In this document: one piece after another, positions 17,967-25,873 of the stretch
Layout: each line of letters opens with the position of its first letter
Position numbering within the stretch: position 1 is the stretch's first letter
Origin: JAENZQ01 sp964553505
GTDB lineage: Bacteria > Bacillota > Clostridia > Peptostreptococcales > JAAYPU01
Assembly: GCA_964553505.1 (NCBI GenBank)
Contig: CAZKKX010000002.1
Span: 1-42,401, forward strand
DNA length: 42,401 bases
Reading direction: 5' to 3'
The notes under the pieces: generated by a model
The model's database searches: none
The model's input: only the letters and a program-made list of their open reading frames with translations
Told to the model about the DNA's origin: nothing
Translations under genes and position numbers: made by a program

Positions 17967-18178
17967 TTGTGTCCCTCCTTTTTTTGTCTTTACGGGATAA
18001 GCAAGAAAATCTTTAACAAACAAAATTTTTCTTTCCCTAACAGCCGTACTACAGCTCTTTTATTCTTTTACAACCCCACATACTGGTACCGGCATACATA
18101 AGGAGGTTGAGTATATCCTGTTTAACAATTATCTATTTTGTGATTTACTTTATTTATAATTTTAGTATATTTTTGTTA

Positions 18179-19123
18179 TTATAAATCACTATAAAGGCAT
18201 TTTGCAATTTTGATAAAATCTTTATCTCTTTTCTCAATGACTTTTTCGCCTCTTCCATTTGAATAATCATAAAAACCTTTGCCGGTTTTAGTACCATAAG
18301 CATTCTCTTCATAACACTTTTTCAATAAATCCGGTACCCCTTTCTGATTACTCAAATCATCAAAAAGATAACTTCCTACGTTATAAAAAGTATCCAGTCC
18401 ACCTAAATCAACAGTCTCAAAGGGACCGATACAAGCATATCTCATTCCGAGACCATATTTCATTACGTTATCTACATCCTCTAAATCTGCAATATCATTT
18501 TCAGCAATATACAATGCTTCTCTTAAAACAGCATATTGTAATCTGTTAAGAACAAAACCCTTGACATCTTTTTTTACTATTACCGGTTTTTTGTGAATGG
18601 ATATTGCCAAGTCTCTTGCAATTTCCACCGCTTCCTGTGATGTTTTATCTCCGGATATTACTTCAACCAAAGGTACTATATGAGGCGGATTTACCCAATG
18701 CATACCTGCAAAGCGTTCCGGTTTCTTTACAGCCTCGGCTATCTTTGTAATGGACAGCCCGGAAGTATTTGTGGTCAGCACCGAATCCTCCGGAGCGATG
18801 GCGGATACTTCTTCCCAAAATTTCTTTTTAATCGATAGTTTCTCAACAATGGCTTCAATAACATAGTCGGCCTTACTGAAGCAGCTTACGTCTGTGGAAA
18901 ATGAAATGTTTTTAATAATCTGCTTGGATAGTTCCTCCGTAATACTTCCCTCTTCTATTGAAGCTTTTTGATTAATTGTAATCAGTTCTTTTCCTTTGCC
19001 AATGGCTTCTTCAAAAATATCAAATAATATCACTTTGTATCCATATTGAGCGAAAATTTGAGCCATTGATGATCCCATTAGACCCGCACCGGCAATTACA
19101 ATCATATTGATATCTTTTTTCAC
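18179..19123 (-). CDS. 3-hydroxyacyl-CoA dehydrogenase-family NAD oxidoreductase
   Basis: Rossmann-fold dehydrogenase of 314 aa oxidising a 3-hydroxy group. GAGLMGSSMAQIFA near residue 12 binds NAD; TNTSGLSI and the catalytic His of GMHWVNPPHIVPLVEV follow; FVLNRLQYAVLREALYI starts the dimer domain. Fatty-acid-type HBD enzymes usually have HFFNPxxxMxLVE. The NPPHIVPLVEV form is closer to L-gulonate 3-dehydrogenase, carnitine dehydrogenase and lambda-crystallin relatives, so a free hydroxy acid rather than a CoA ester is possible. The start is GTG with AAAGGAGAG upstream. It lies between the TRAP permease and PFOR, consistent with a catabolic oxidation step. Confidence 0.88.
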   Translation of the reverse strand: MKKDINMIVIAGAGLMGSSMAQIFAQYGYKVILFDIFEEAIGKGKELITINQKASIEEGSITEELSKQIIKNISFSTDVSCFSKADYVIEAIVEKLSIKKKFWEEVSAIAPEDSVLTTNTSGLSITKIAEAVKKPERFAGMHWVNPPHIVPLVEVISGDKTSQEAVEIARDLAISIHKKPVIVKKDVKGFVLNRLQYAVLREALYIAENDIADLEDVDNVMKYGLGMRYACIGPFETVDLGGLDTFYNVGSYLFDDLSNQKGVPDLLKKCYEENAYGTKTGKGFYDYSNGRGEKVIEKRDKDFIKIAKCLYSDL

Positions 19124-19174
19124 ATTCTGTCTCTCCTTTCTTTATTATTCTATTCCAATACTAATCAAATTTTG

Positions 19175-20515
19175 TTAGACCATGGAGTCTGGCAGCCATA
19201 AGATCAACTGTGGAACGAATATAACCAATATCAGCAAAATAGCCATCATAGCCAGGAAAGGCATCGATCCTCGGAATATTTCTCCAACGCCGACACGTTC
19301 CTTCAGTTTCATTCCCTGTAAAGATGATTGAACCGTAAATACGGAGATTCCAAATGGAGGCGTAATCAAGCCCATTTCAACTGCGATGATCATTACAACA
19401 CCATACCACAGAGGATCGAATCCCAATCCGATAATAACCGGCACTGCAATAGGCGTTGTCAACAAAATAATTGAAGTGGCATCCAAAATGCATCCCAAGG
19501 CAATCTGAAGTGCACATAGAACCAATACAATGATTATAGGTGCCACAGGTAATTCCACTACAAAATTTCCTATCTTATTTATAACACCGCTGAGAGACAG
19601 CATCCTGGAAAACATCTGAGCCGAAATCAAGAGAAACAGGATGGAACCGCTTGTTTTTCCAGTATCCAGTAACGCATTCCAGAAACGTGCCCAAGTAAAT
19701 TTACCTTTTACAATCATGAGCACCAAAGTGACAAAACATCCTACACCGCCTGCTTCCGTCGGAGTAAAGTATCCGCTCCACATACCGCCGAAAATAATGA
19801 TAATCAATAATACAAAAACCGCAGGTCTTAATAATACTTTATACGCAGGCTCTGCATCTTCTTCGTTTTCATATATTGCCTTTGCTCCGATTTCATCAGG
19901 ATAACGCTTTCCAATATAAAAAATAACAACACAATATAAAAACGTAAGAATAAGACCTGGTACAATTCCTCCAAAGAACAGCTTACCAATGGAAACTTGC
20001 GCAACAGATCCATATACAATCATAAGGATACTGGGCGGTATCAGCATTCCAAGAACCGAACTTCCGGCAATTGTTCCTACGGAAAGCTTTTTGCTATAAC
20101 CCAGCCGCGTCATTTCCGGATAAGCAATTTTAGAAAAAACGGCTGCAGAAGCAATTGAAGCTCCTGTGATTGCAGCAAACACGGCATTAGAGACTACCGT
20201 TGCCATCGCAACACCGCCTCTTAATCTTCTCAATAATAAATTAGCTGCATCGTACAACTCCCGACCTGATTTGGATTCACTTGCAAATAAACCCATTAAA
20301 ACAAATAGAGGAATCACTCCGAATGAATAAGAACGAATAGCATTATAAGATGTCGTTCCCAACAACTTTACTGCAGTATTAAAATTTCCAATTGTCAAAA
20401 ATACACCTAATACACTAACTGATATCAGCGAAACACCAATACCCGTCCCGGAAAATAATAAAACCAATAAGACAAGGAGACAAACTAATCCAATCAATTC
20501 AGCACTTAATAACAT
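19175..20515 (-). CDS. dctM: TRAP transporter large permease (DctM)
   Basis: Membrane transport channel of a tripartite ATP-independent periplasmic system, driven by an ion gradient. At 446 aa it is hydrophobic throughout, with about 12 membrane segments. Typical DctM stretches include SFGVIPLFVLMGLFAS, AITGASIASAAVFSKIAYPEM, GTIAGSSVLGMLIPPSILM and GLITPPFGISVFTVQS. Its ATG overlaps the end of the small permease gene by 10 bp, and GGAGG lies within that gene, so translation is coupled. The substrate should be a small carboxylate, judged from family and neighbours only. Confidence 0.95.
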   Translation of the reverse strand: MLLSAELIGLVCLLVLLVLLFSGTGIGVSLISVSVLGVFLTIGNFNTAVKLLGTTSYNAIRSYSFGVIPLFVLMGLFASESKSGRELYDAANLLLRRLRGGVAMATVVSNAVFAAITGASIASAAVFSKIAYPEMTRLGYSKKLSVGTIAGSSVLGMLIPPSILMIVYGSVAQVSIGKLFFGGIVPGLILTFLYCVVIFYIGKRYPDEIGAKAIYENEEDAEPAYKVLLRPAVFVLLIIIIFGGMWSGYFTPTEAGGVGCFVTLVLMIVKGKFTWARFWNALLDTGKTSGSILFLLISAQMFSRMLSLSGVINKIGNFVVELPVAPIIIVLVLCALQIALGCILDATSIILLTTPIAVPVIIGLGFDPLWYGVVMIIAVEMGLITPPFGISVFTVQSSLQGMKLKERVGVGEIFRGSMPFLAMMAILLILVIFVPQLILWLPDSMV

Positions 20516-21045
20516 GTTTCATCCTCCTTTTCTCCAAGAATGCTTTTACCGCGAAGCAACCAATATGCCTGTCGAATCATTATTAAAAGTACCATTAAGG
20601 AGCAGAAAACAATAGTTCCACGTACCGGCCACATAGGAAGCACCAGAGCACCTTCTCCTTCCGTTTCCCTTTCCACAATAGAATATATCAGGTTTGTATA
20701 AGATGACTTTACCATTAAAACAAAGACGATGATTCCAAATATTTGGCTGAAAAATCTCAGTTTATGCTGTAATTTAATCGAGAATTTTTCATAAAAAATA
20801 CTTACTTTTAGATGTTCATCAATCATCTGTACATAAGTAAGCTGCAGAAATGCTATAATTGTGATCAAAGCAACTACCAGTTCCGGAACACCTGTAATAG
20901 GGTTATTGAAAAAGGTACGTCCACAAACATCTGCCATGATAATCACCATCAGAAACATCGTCAGTCCACAACCGATTGCATTGAGCCCTTTAATGTATAT
21001 GGAAAAAGGATCACCTAACTTCCCTCTTTTCTTACCGTTACCCAC
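20506..21045 (-). CDS. dctQ: TRAP transporter small permease (DctQ)
   Basis: A four-helix membrane protein of 179 aa that partners DctM. Hydrophobic segments lie at about 20-42, 56-75, 94-115 and 135-158. Family features include FNNPITGVPELVVALITIIAFLQL in the first half. The start is GTG with AAAGGAAGTG upstream. It sits between the solute-binding protein and DctM genes in the usual P-Q-M order. A strong hairpin lies in the 98-bp gap upstream of it. Confidence 0.9.
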   Translation of the reverse strand: MGNGKKRGKLGDPFSIYIKGLNAIGCGLTMFLMVIIMADVCGRTFFNNPITGVPELVVALITIIAFLQLTYVQMIDEHLKVSIFYEKFSIKLQHKLRFFSQIFGIIVFVLMVKSSYTNLIYSIVERETEGEGALVLPMWPVRGTIVFCSLMVLLIMIRQAYWLLRGKSILGEKEDETCY

Positions 21046-21077
21046 ATAATCACTTCCTTTCTTCTATGCTGATTTTT

Positions 21078-21108
21078 ATTTGGCGGCAGGTTTAATCCGC
21101 CGCCAAAT
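21078..21108. other. Stable intercistronic hairpin between dctP and dctQ
   Basis: Ten-bp perfect GC-rich arms, ATTTGGCGGC (21078-21087) and GCCGCCAAAT (21099-21108), flank an 11-base loop. No U-tract follows on the transcribed (minus) strand. It is therefore better read as an mRNA 3'-end stabiliser or partial stop that raises dctP message over the permease genes than as a terminator. Confidence 0.55.
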
Positions 21109-21143
21109 ATACCTTTGAGCTTTTGGAATTGAAAGTTTAAGTT

Positions 21144-22277
21144 TTATTTTTCCGGTACTCCGGATAACCAATCCCTGACAGGTTCAAATCCGGCATTTTG
21201 TATTGCTTCAAGATAGTCTCTCATAAACGGACGGATATCATCTATTCCTTCTGCTTCTTTTGCTTCTACATATGATAAAGGTACATTATCAAGAGTATCT
21301 GCCCATTCAACTTTTTGTTCATGTGTCATATAGATAACATCTTCACAATTTTCTTCCAGGAATTCAATTGTTTCATCATATCCCTCTTTGGAGTATTCAG
21401 CTAATCCATAGGTATATGCTTCTCCTCCTGCCATAAAAGCTTGTTGTACTTCTTCTGGAAGGCTGTTATAAAAATCTGTATTGATGGTAATAGCACCCAT
21501 CCATACTGCTTGGAAGTCTCCAATTAAACCATAAGGTGCTACTTCATAAAGATATAGGTCTTTATGGAAGCTGGTAGGCTGTAAAGACATTTCGTATAAT
21601 CCTGTCTGAAGGGCATTATAAGCCTCTGTTCCGGCTGACTGTATGGGAGTCGCTCGATTTGAAACCCAGCTTAGGTTAGATCCTGCTGCACCGACTCTCT
21701 TTCCATCCAGAGAATCCAGACCGGTATAAGGGAACTTTGATGTCATATTATAGCTCTCTGCTGTTGCCCAGCCAAATGGTATCTGACCGAACTTTTCAAA
21801 TTCTTCAGTCAGTTGAGGGTATCTGTCAATAAAGTCAAGCTGAATCTCTAATGCCGTATCCACATCCCAAACACCAAAAGGTACATAGTAAGTTATATTA
21901 CCATAAGGCAGGTTGGATTGTTCGAATACATAACAAACATTGGTCACATCCAGAAGCCCATCTTGGCAAGCTTCCAAACTTTCTGTAACTGTAGCAACTG
22001 TTGCTCCCCAGGACTCTACCCATTCAATTTCATAGTTTCCTGTTTTAGCCAACTCTTCTTCCACCTTAGGCATCATGTACTTTGTCATAGCACCTATCCA
22101 GCGATAACCTTCCGGTGTTTGTCCGGCGCCAATTCGCACCCTAATCTTTTCCGGATCATTTGTCCCTTCACCATTAGGAGCAGTATCTCCTCCGCCCCCG
22201 CAAGCCGTTGTAGCTAAAGCTAAACTCAGGACCAGGAGAAGGGTTAAAATTAACCTTCCCATTTTCATTTGTCTCAT
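21144..22277 (-). CDS. dctP: TRAP transporter solute-binding lipoprotein (DctP family)
   Basis: Extracytoplasmic binding protein of 377 aa that hands its ligand to DctQM. A type II signal peptide (LILTLLLVLSLALATTAC) makes Cys26 the lipid anchor, followed by a Gly/Asp/Asn-rich spacer to about residue 42. DctP features include the region around YNMTSKFPYTGLDSLDGKRVG and the following GTEAYNALQTGLYEMSLQPT segment, where family members contact substrate carboxylate. An Arg in the ligand site could not be assigned by eye. AGGAGG lies just upstream of the ATG. The acidic, tryptophan-rich mature protein is typical. The ligand is unknown; neighbouring lactonase-like and dehydratase genes suggest a hydroxylated carboxylate. 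Confidence 0.92.
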   Translation of the reverse strand: MRQMKMGRLILTLLLVLSLALATTACGGGGDTAPNGEGTNDPEKIRVRIGAGQTPEGYRWIGAMTKYMMPKVEEELAKTGNYEIEWVESWGATVATVTESLEACQDGLLDVTNVCYVFEQSNLPYGNITYYVPFGVWDVDTALEIQLDFIDRYPQLTEEFEKFGQIPFGWATAESYNMTSKFPYTGLDSLDGKRVGAAGSNLSWVSNRATPIQSAGTEAYNALQTGLYEMSLQPTSFHKDLYLYEVAPYGLIGDFQAVWMGAITINTDFYNSLPEEVQQAFMAGGEAYTYGLAEYSKEGYDETIEFLEENCEDVIYMTHEQKVEWADTLDNVPLSYVEAKEAEGIDDIRPFMRDYLEAIQNAGFEPVRDWLSGVPEK

Positions 22278-22338
22278 AATATTTCCTCCTTATTTATAAT
22301 TGGTTAAATACTGATTACAAACGAAATTTACTTATTCT

Positions 22339-22374
22339 AAAAAATCGTATGTCATGCTTTTGTGCTGTACGATT
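22339..22374 (-). terminator. Possible intra-operon attenuator before dctP
   Basis: On the minus strand AATCGTA (from 22374) and TACGATT (to 22343) pair around an 18-base loop and are followed directly by a run of Ts. It lies between the second metallohydrolase gene and dctP, so it could reduce or end read-through from the upstream genes. The stem is short, so this is a moderate call. Confidence 0.45.
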
Positions 22375-22384
22375 GAAATAAATA

Positions 22385-23233
22385 TCAGTCACATTCGACT
22401 ACAAGCCCTGTGCCTGCTTCCTTTACAGGGGCTGCCTTCGCAAGCTGTAATGTGCATTCCAAGTCTGTATCATGACAAATATAGAAATTTTTGATACCGG
22501 CTTTTTTTACATAATCACAGGTCTTATCCATTTGTGCCTGGGGCACTTCATCCGATCTAAGATGGGAACCTCCCAAATATGTGTTAATCGTCTTAGCACC
22601 TGTAAGTTTTTTGGCATATTCCATAATGTTGCAGATTCCATAATGAGCACAAGTAGCTATTATAGTTGCTTCTTCGCCATTCTTGTGTTTATATGCCAAT
22701 TGGGTATCTTCAATACAATAATCGTCGATCCATTCGCCATCTTTCAGTTTTTTGGCAGTTTGCGGAAAGCTTCTCTCGAAATCATTGGTGATTTCAGTTA
22801 GACCCATATAGACCAAATTCTTTGTTAACCACAAAGGTTCTGATTGAAACTGTACGTTAAAATACTGTTCCATAACACCCATGTCCACATCCATGCCAAT
22901 ATTTTGGTTCCAGTTAAATTCATATTTTTTCAGCATGATATCGGGGTGACCCATCAATAACGTAGGCTTTCTGGCTATCCCTCTATCCTTGTAATATTTA
23001 ATCAAGTACTTCAATCCGCCGCCATGGTCATAATGTCCATGAGAAATAACGACATAATCTGCAGTAAGCAGGTCGATGCCCATTTTTTCTGCATTCTTGA
23101 TAAAATTGTCCGAATATCCTGTATCCAAAAGCACTTTAACATCTTCATCTTCTATCCATGCAGAAAAGCCATGCTCCGAATTAAAGAATTTTACAAATAA
23201 ACTGTTGTTTTCAAGCAGCAATGTAGCTTTCAT
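22385..23233 (-). CDS. Metallo-beta-lactamase-fold hydrolase (COG1237-like)
   Basis: A 282-aa hydrolase of the metallo-beta-lactamase fold. Metal motifs visible are VVISHGHYDHGGGLKYL (HxHxDH) in the first third, GHPD, then CAHYGICNIM and GGSHLRSDE near the C-terminus, the arrangement seen in the dihydropterin-type MBL subfamily. No signal peptide is present, so it acts in the cytoplasm. GAGGTG six bases before the ATG at 23233 sets the start; a GTG nine bases upstream overlaps that site. It lies between the UlaG-like gene and the TRAP genes. A role in opening a lactone or cyclic ester of the imported substrate is an inference. Confidence 0.85.
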   Translation of the reverse strand: MKATLLLENNSLFVKFFNSEHGFSAWIEDEDVKVLLDTGYSDNFIKNAEKMGIDLLTADYVVISHGHYDHGGGLKYLIKYYKDRGIARKPTLLMGHPDIMLKKYEFNWNQNIGMDVDMGVMEQYFNVQFQSEPLWLTKNLVYMGLTEITNDFERSFPQTAKKLKDGEWIDDYCIEDTQLAYKHKNGEEATIIATCAHYGICNIMEYAKKLTGAKTINTYLGGSHLRSDEVPQAQMDKTCDYVKKAGIKNFYICHDTDLECTLQLAKAAPVKEAGTGLVVECD

Positions 23234-23286
23234 AGTTCTCACCTCTCTTTTGAAACGAACTTCAGATCGGTCGTCAAAAAATCAAT

Positions 23287-24378
23287 TTATTTCTTATAAT
23301 ATTTATTTGCATATTCTCCATAAGTTTGAGATTTATATACGTCGTAACCATCACGTTGATCGTCAAACCGATAGCGACCGATATCCTTATCTCTCGGATA
23401 CAGGAATCTGGCTGAAGGTCTGAGGATGCAAGTTTTGATTTCCGGTGTATTTTGAGCTACTATCATTTCAAATTGATTGGTTAAATCTTCAGGGTTTCCG
23501 CCTGTATTTACCCAGTTATCATAATGATCAGGAATAGCAAGTTTGGCATTTAAAGCTTGTGCTACTCGTGCACAATCATATGGTGTCATCTTATCTGTTG
23601 CCCCTGGTGCATTCCAGCCCATGTCGAAGGTAACCAAATCGATATCATATGTTTCTCCGATGGCTCTATATCCGTCATGGAACCATGTATCACCACAGAA
23701 CAGCAAATTGCCTGCAGATGTTTTGAATAAGAAACTTGTACACATCTTTTCATAAGGCTCAGGTGTTGCCTGTGCACCTGTTCTTACTACGGTTTCGTCA
23801 TAACACATTAAAAATTCTACTTCAGCGCCAGGTATCTTCATGGATTCTCCAACCTTAGATACAACTAATCTTTCTTTTGGAACTTCAAACGCATCAAACT
23901 TTAAACAAGTATCAGGTGGTCCAACAAATTTGCAATCTGTAGTTTTAAGAAGTGCTTTAATAGTGTACTGATCGCAATGGTCCTGATGTCTGTGTGTACA
24001 GAATGCCGCATCTACTTTGTTAAACTTCCACGGATTGATAAATTGAGGATTCAACCTTAACCAATTAATGGAATCTGAGCCAGATTGTTTGCATACGCCA
24101 CAATAATGCTTTTCGGTATACATGGACGGACCGGAAAATACATCGATAAACGCAATACCGCCTTCATCTGTTTTTAATACCCATGAAGGTCCTCCCAACC
24201 ACCACATAGCTGTTTGTCCTTTGGGAACTTCATATTCTTCGATTTCTTTGTTCATCATAGTTCCCCACAGGCTGGCCACGTCTTCCAACCAAGTTTGATA
24301 AGTGATGTCTTGATTGTGATTCAGCCAATCACCGGACACAATACCTCTGCCATCATCTTTAACTGGTGCATTTGACAT
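23287..24378 (-). CDS. UlaG-like metallo-beta-lactamase-fold lactonase
   Basis: A 363-aa protein resembling L-ascorbate-6-phosphate lactonase UlaG in length and layout. Motifs are FCTHRHQDHCDQYTIKAL (HxHxDH), LLFCGDTWFHDGY with a metal Asp, and AIPDHYDNW near the C-terminus. The N-terminal part, GQTAMWWLGGPSWVLKTDEGG, matches the UlaG entry strand. It is cytoplasmic. AGGAGG precedes the ATG. No ascorbate PTS genes (ulaABC) are nearby; uptake here would instead be by the TRAP system, so the substrate is probably an unphosphorylated lactone or related compound. It is the second gene of the island after the Fe-alcohol dehydrogenase. Confidence 0.85.
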   Translation of the reverse strand: MSNAPVKDDGRGIVSGDWLNHNQDITYQTWLEDVASLWGTMMNKEIEEYEVPKGQTAMWWLGGPSWVLKTDEGGIAFIDVFSGPSMYTEKHYCGVCKQSGSDSINWLRLNPQFINPWKFNKVDAAFCTHRHQDHCDQYTIKALLKTTDCKFVGPPDTCLKFDAFEVPKERLVVSKVGESMKIPGAEVEFLMCYDETVVRTGAQATPEPYEKMCTSFLFKTSAGNLLFCGDTWFHDGYRAIGETYDIDLVTFDMGWNAPGATDKMTPYDCARVAQALNAKLAIPDHYDNWVNTGGNPEDLTNQFEMIVAQNTPEIKTCILRPSARFLYPRDKDIGRYRFDDQRDGYDVYKSQTYGEYANKYYKK

Positions 24379-24453
24379 AACTAAAACCTCCTATAATTAT
24401 TTTATTTATTTAAGCCTTATATAAAGGCCTTAAATAATCGATTCAATTTACTA

Positions 24454-25653
24454 CTATCTTTCCCATGCGGCTTTAAAGATATTTACCATATCATCTTCAG
24501 AAAGGACAACAAAATTTCCAATTTTTCTCTTATTGCCATATGTTGATTTTTGAGCCATTTCTCTCATCTGAGCTTCAGTTATATCTTTTATTCCCTTTTC
24601 CTCTAAAAGCGCTTTTAAAGAAATCGGCATGCCGAGAGAACCATAAAATTCTTCTGTCTTTTCAATGCCCTCCAAAGCAGTCTTCTCCGGATCCTGGAAG
24701 TTCATTTCGCAATTCCATACATTTACCGCATATTGTGCAAACCTTGCAATATCCGCTTTATATACATAACGTGCCCAGCTGGCCCAGATGGCAGATAAAC
24801 CTGCAGCATGGTCCACATCAAACATACCTCCAAGTTCATGCTCAAGTTGATGCACGGCATAATCTCCAACTCTTCCTGTTTCCAGCAAGTCATTATGTGA
24901 AAGGCTCCCTGCCCACATCAATTCAGCTCTTGCATCATAATTTTCAGGATCATTAACTACTATTTTTCCACTTTTTATAACGGTTTTAAGCAATCCCTCG
25001 CTCATAGCATCAATAAGGTCCACATTTTTAACAGGGGTGAAATAACGTTCCATGGTATGCATCATAATATCAACAATTCCATAAATCGTTTGCTTCATAG
25101 GGAGAGAATACGTAAGTTCAGGATTCATCAAAGCAAATTTAGGACGCATCAAATTATTTGCATATCCGCGTTTCATCCAACCATCTTCGTTTGTAATGAT
25201 GGAAGACTTGCTGGTTTCGCTTCCGGATGCTGCTAATGTCAAAATTACACCTATTGGCAAACAATCTTTTGCGTCTACGAGTCTATCAAACATATCCCAT
25301 GGGTCACAATCATTGGCAATAGCAAGAGCAATGGCTTTTGCAGAATCAATGACACTACCTCCGCCAATTGCCAGAATGAAATCCACATTTTCTTTCTTGC
25401 ACAAGTCAATACCTTCATATACTAATCCCAAACGAGGATTTGGAACAACGCCTCCCAGTTCAACATAAGCAATACCTTCTTTTTTTAAGGATTGGCAAAC
25501 CTGATCTAACAATCCGCTTTTTTTGGCACTGGAACCTCCATAATGCAATAATACTTTCGAACCTCCATAAGCTTTTACCTCGGAACCCACATCTTTCTGA
25601 ACATCTTTTCCGAAAACAACTTTCGTTGGTAGACTAAAACTGAAATTATTCAT
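24454..25653 (-). CDS. Iron-containing alcohol dehydrogenase
   Basis: Group III NAD(P)-dependent alcohol/aldehyde oxidoreductase of 399 aa. The nucleotide site is GGSSAKKSG plus AIGGGSVIDSAKAIALA. Metal ligands are visible as DIMMHTMERYF (Asp and His), VHQLEHELGG (His) and FDVDHAAGL (His). The sequence is closest by eye to clostridial butanol dehydrogenase/YqhD-type enzymes. It is first gene of the island, 31 bases after a predicted start site of a strong promoter, with GAGGAG before the ATG. It may reduce an aldehyde product to dispose of electrons or oxidise an alcohol substrate; sequence does not decide. Confidence 0.93.
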   Translation of the reverse strand: MNNFSFSLPTKVVFGKDVQKDVGSEVKAYGGSKVLLHYGGSSAKKSGLLDQVCQSLKKEGIAYVELGGVVPNPRLGLVYEGIDLCKKENVDFILAIGGGSVIDSAKAIALAIANDCDPWDMFDRLVDAKDCLPIGVILTLAASGSETSKSSIITNEDGWMKRGYANNLMRPKFALMNPELTYSLPMKQTIYGIVDIMMHTMERYFTPVKNVDLIDAMSEGLLKTVIKSGKIVVNDPENYDARAELMWAGSLSHNDLLETGRVGDYAVHQLEHELGGMFDVDHAAGLSAIWASWARYVYKADIARFAQYAVNVWNCEMNFQDPEKTALEGIEKTEEFYGSLGMPISLKALLEEKGIKDITEAQMREMAQKSTYGNKRKIGNFVVLSEDDMVNIFKAAWER

Positions 25654-25690
25654 TGTTCTCCTCTCTTTCTACTTCTAATTTTATATTTTA

Positions 25691-25719
25691 ATTATATTAA
25701 CTAAAGCTATTATAGTCAA
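25691..25719 (-). promoter_or_regulatory. Sigma-A promoter of the catabolic island
   Basis: On the minus strand TTGACT (25714-25719), a 17-bp spacer and TATAAT (25691-25696) give a near-consensus promoter. Transcription should begin near 25684, about 30 bases before the Fe-alcohol dehydrogenase ATG. Confidence 0.75.
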
Positions 25720-25738
25720 TAGTATTTTAATAATATTG

Positions 25739-25759
25739 TTATATTGTCATACAATATAA
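25739..25759. promoter_or_regulatory. Predicted FadR-subfamily GntR operator
   Basis: A 21-bp palindrome: TTATATTGT, spacer CAT, ACAATATAA. Its core TTGTCATACAA fits TNGTNNNACNA, the known operator pattern of FadR-subfamily GntR proteins. It is 20 bp upstream of the -35 of the island promoter. The two FCD-GntR proteins encoded at the other end of the island are the obvious binders. An upstream position allows activation as well as repression. Confidence 0.6.
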
Positions 25760-25787
25760 TTATTTTAATCAAAGTTTGCCCTTTTTA

Positions 25788-25829
25788 ACAAAAAAAAGAA
25801 AATTCTTGCGAATTTCAAGAATTTTCTTT
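25788..25829 (-). terminator. Terminator after ctpA
   Basis: A 14-bp perfect stem, arms 25795-25808 and 25816-25829 (AAAGAAAATTCTTG and its complement) with a 7-base loop. It is followed on the minus strand by seven Ts. It lies 44 bp past the ctpA stop and separates the cell-wall cluster from the catabolic island. Confidence 0.8.
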
Positions 25830-25873
25830 AACTTTTTTAGACTAAATCAAGTTTCTATTTTACATCTTAAACC

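Noticed and set aside
17967..18023. Longer N-terminus of PFOR starting at 18023
   Set aside because: The extra residues cover GGAGGG and the family N-terminus begins at MSRKIKI.
18024..18178. Sixteen-codon open frame with ATG near 18098 on the minus strand, before PFOR
   Set aside because: It has no convincing ribosome site and no recognisable similarity.
22278..22320. TTGTAA-N16-TATAAA as a promoter of dctP
   Set aside because: The -10 ends too close to the ribosome site; the transcript would begin inside AGGAGG.
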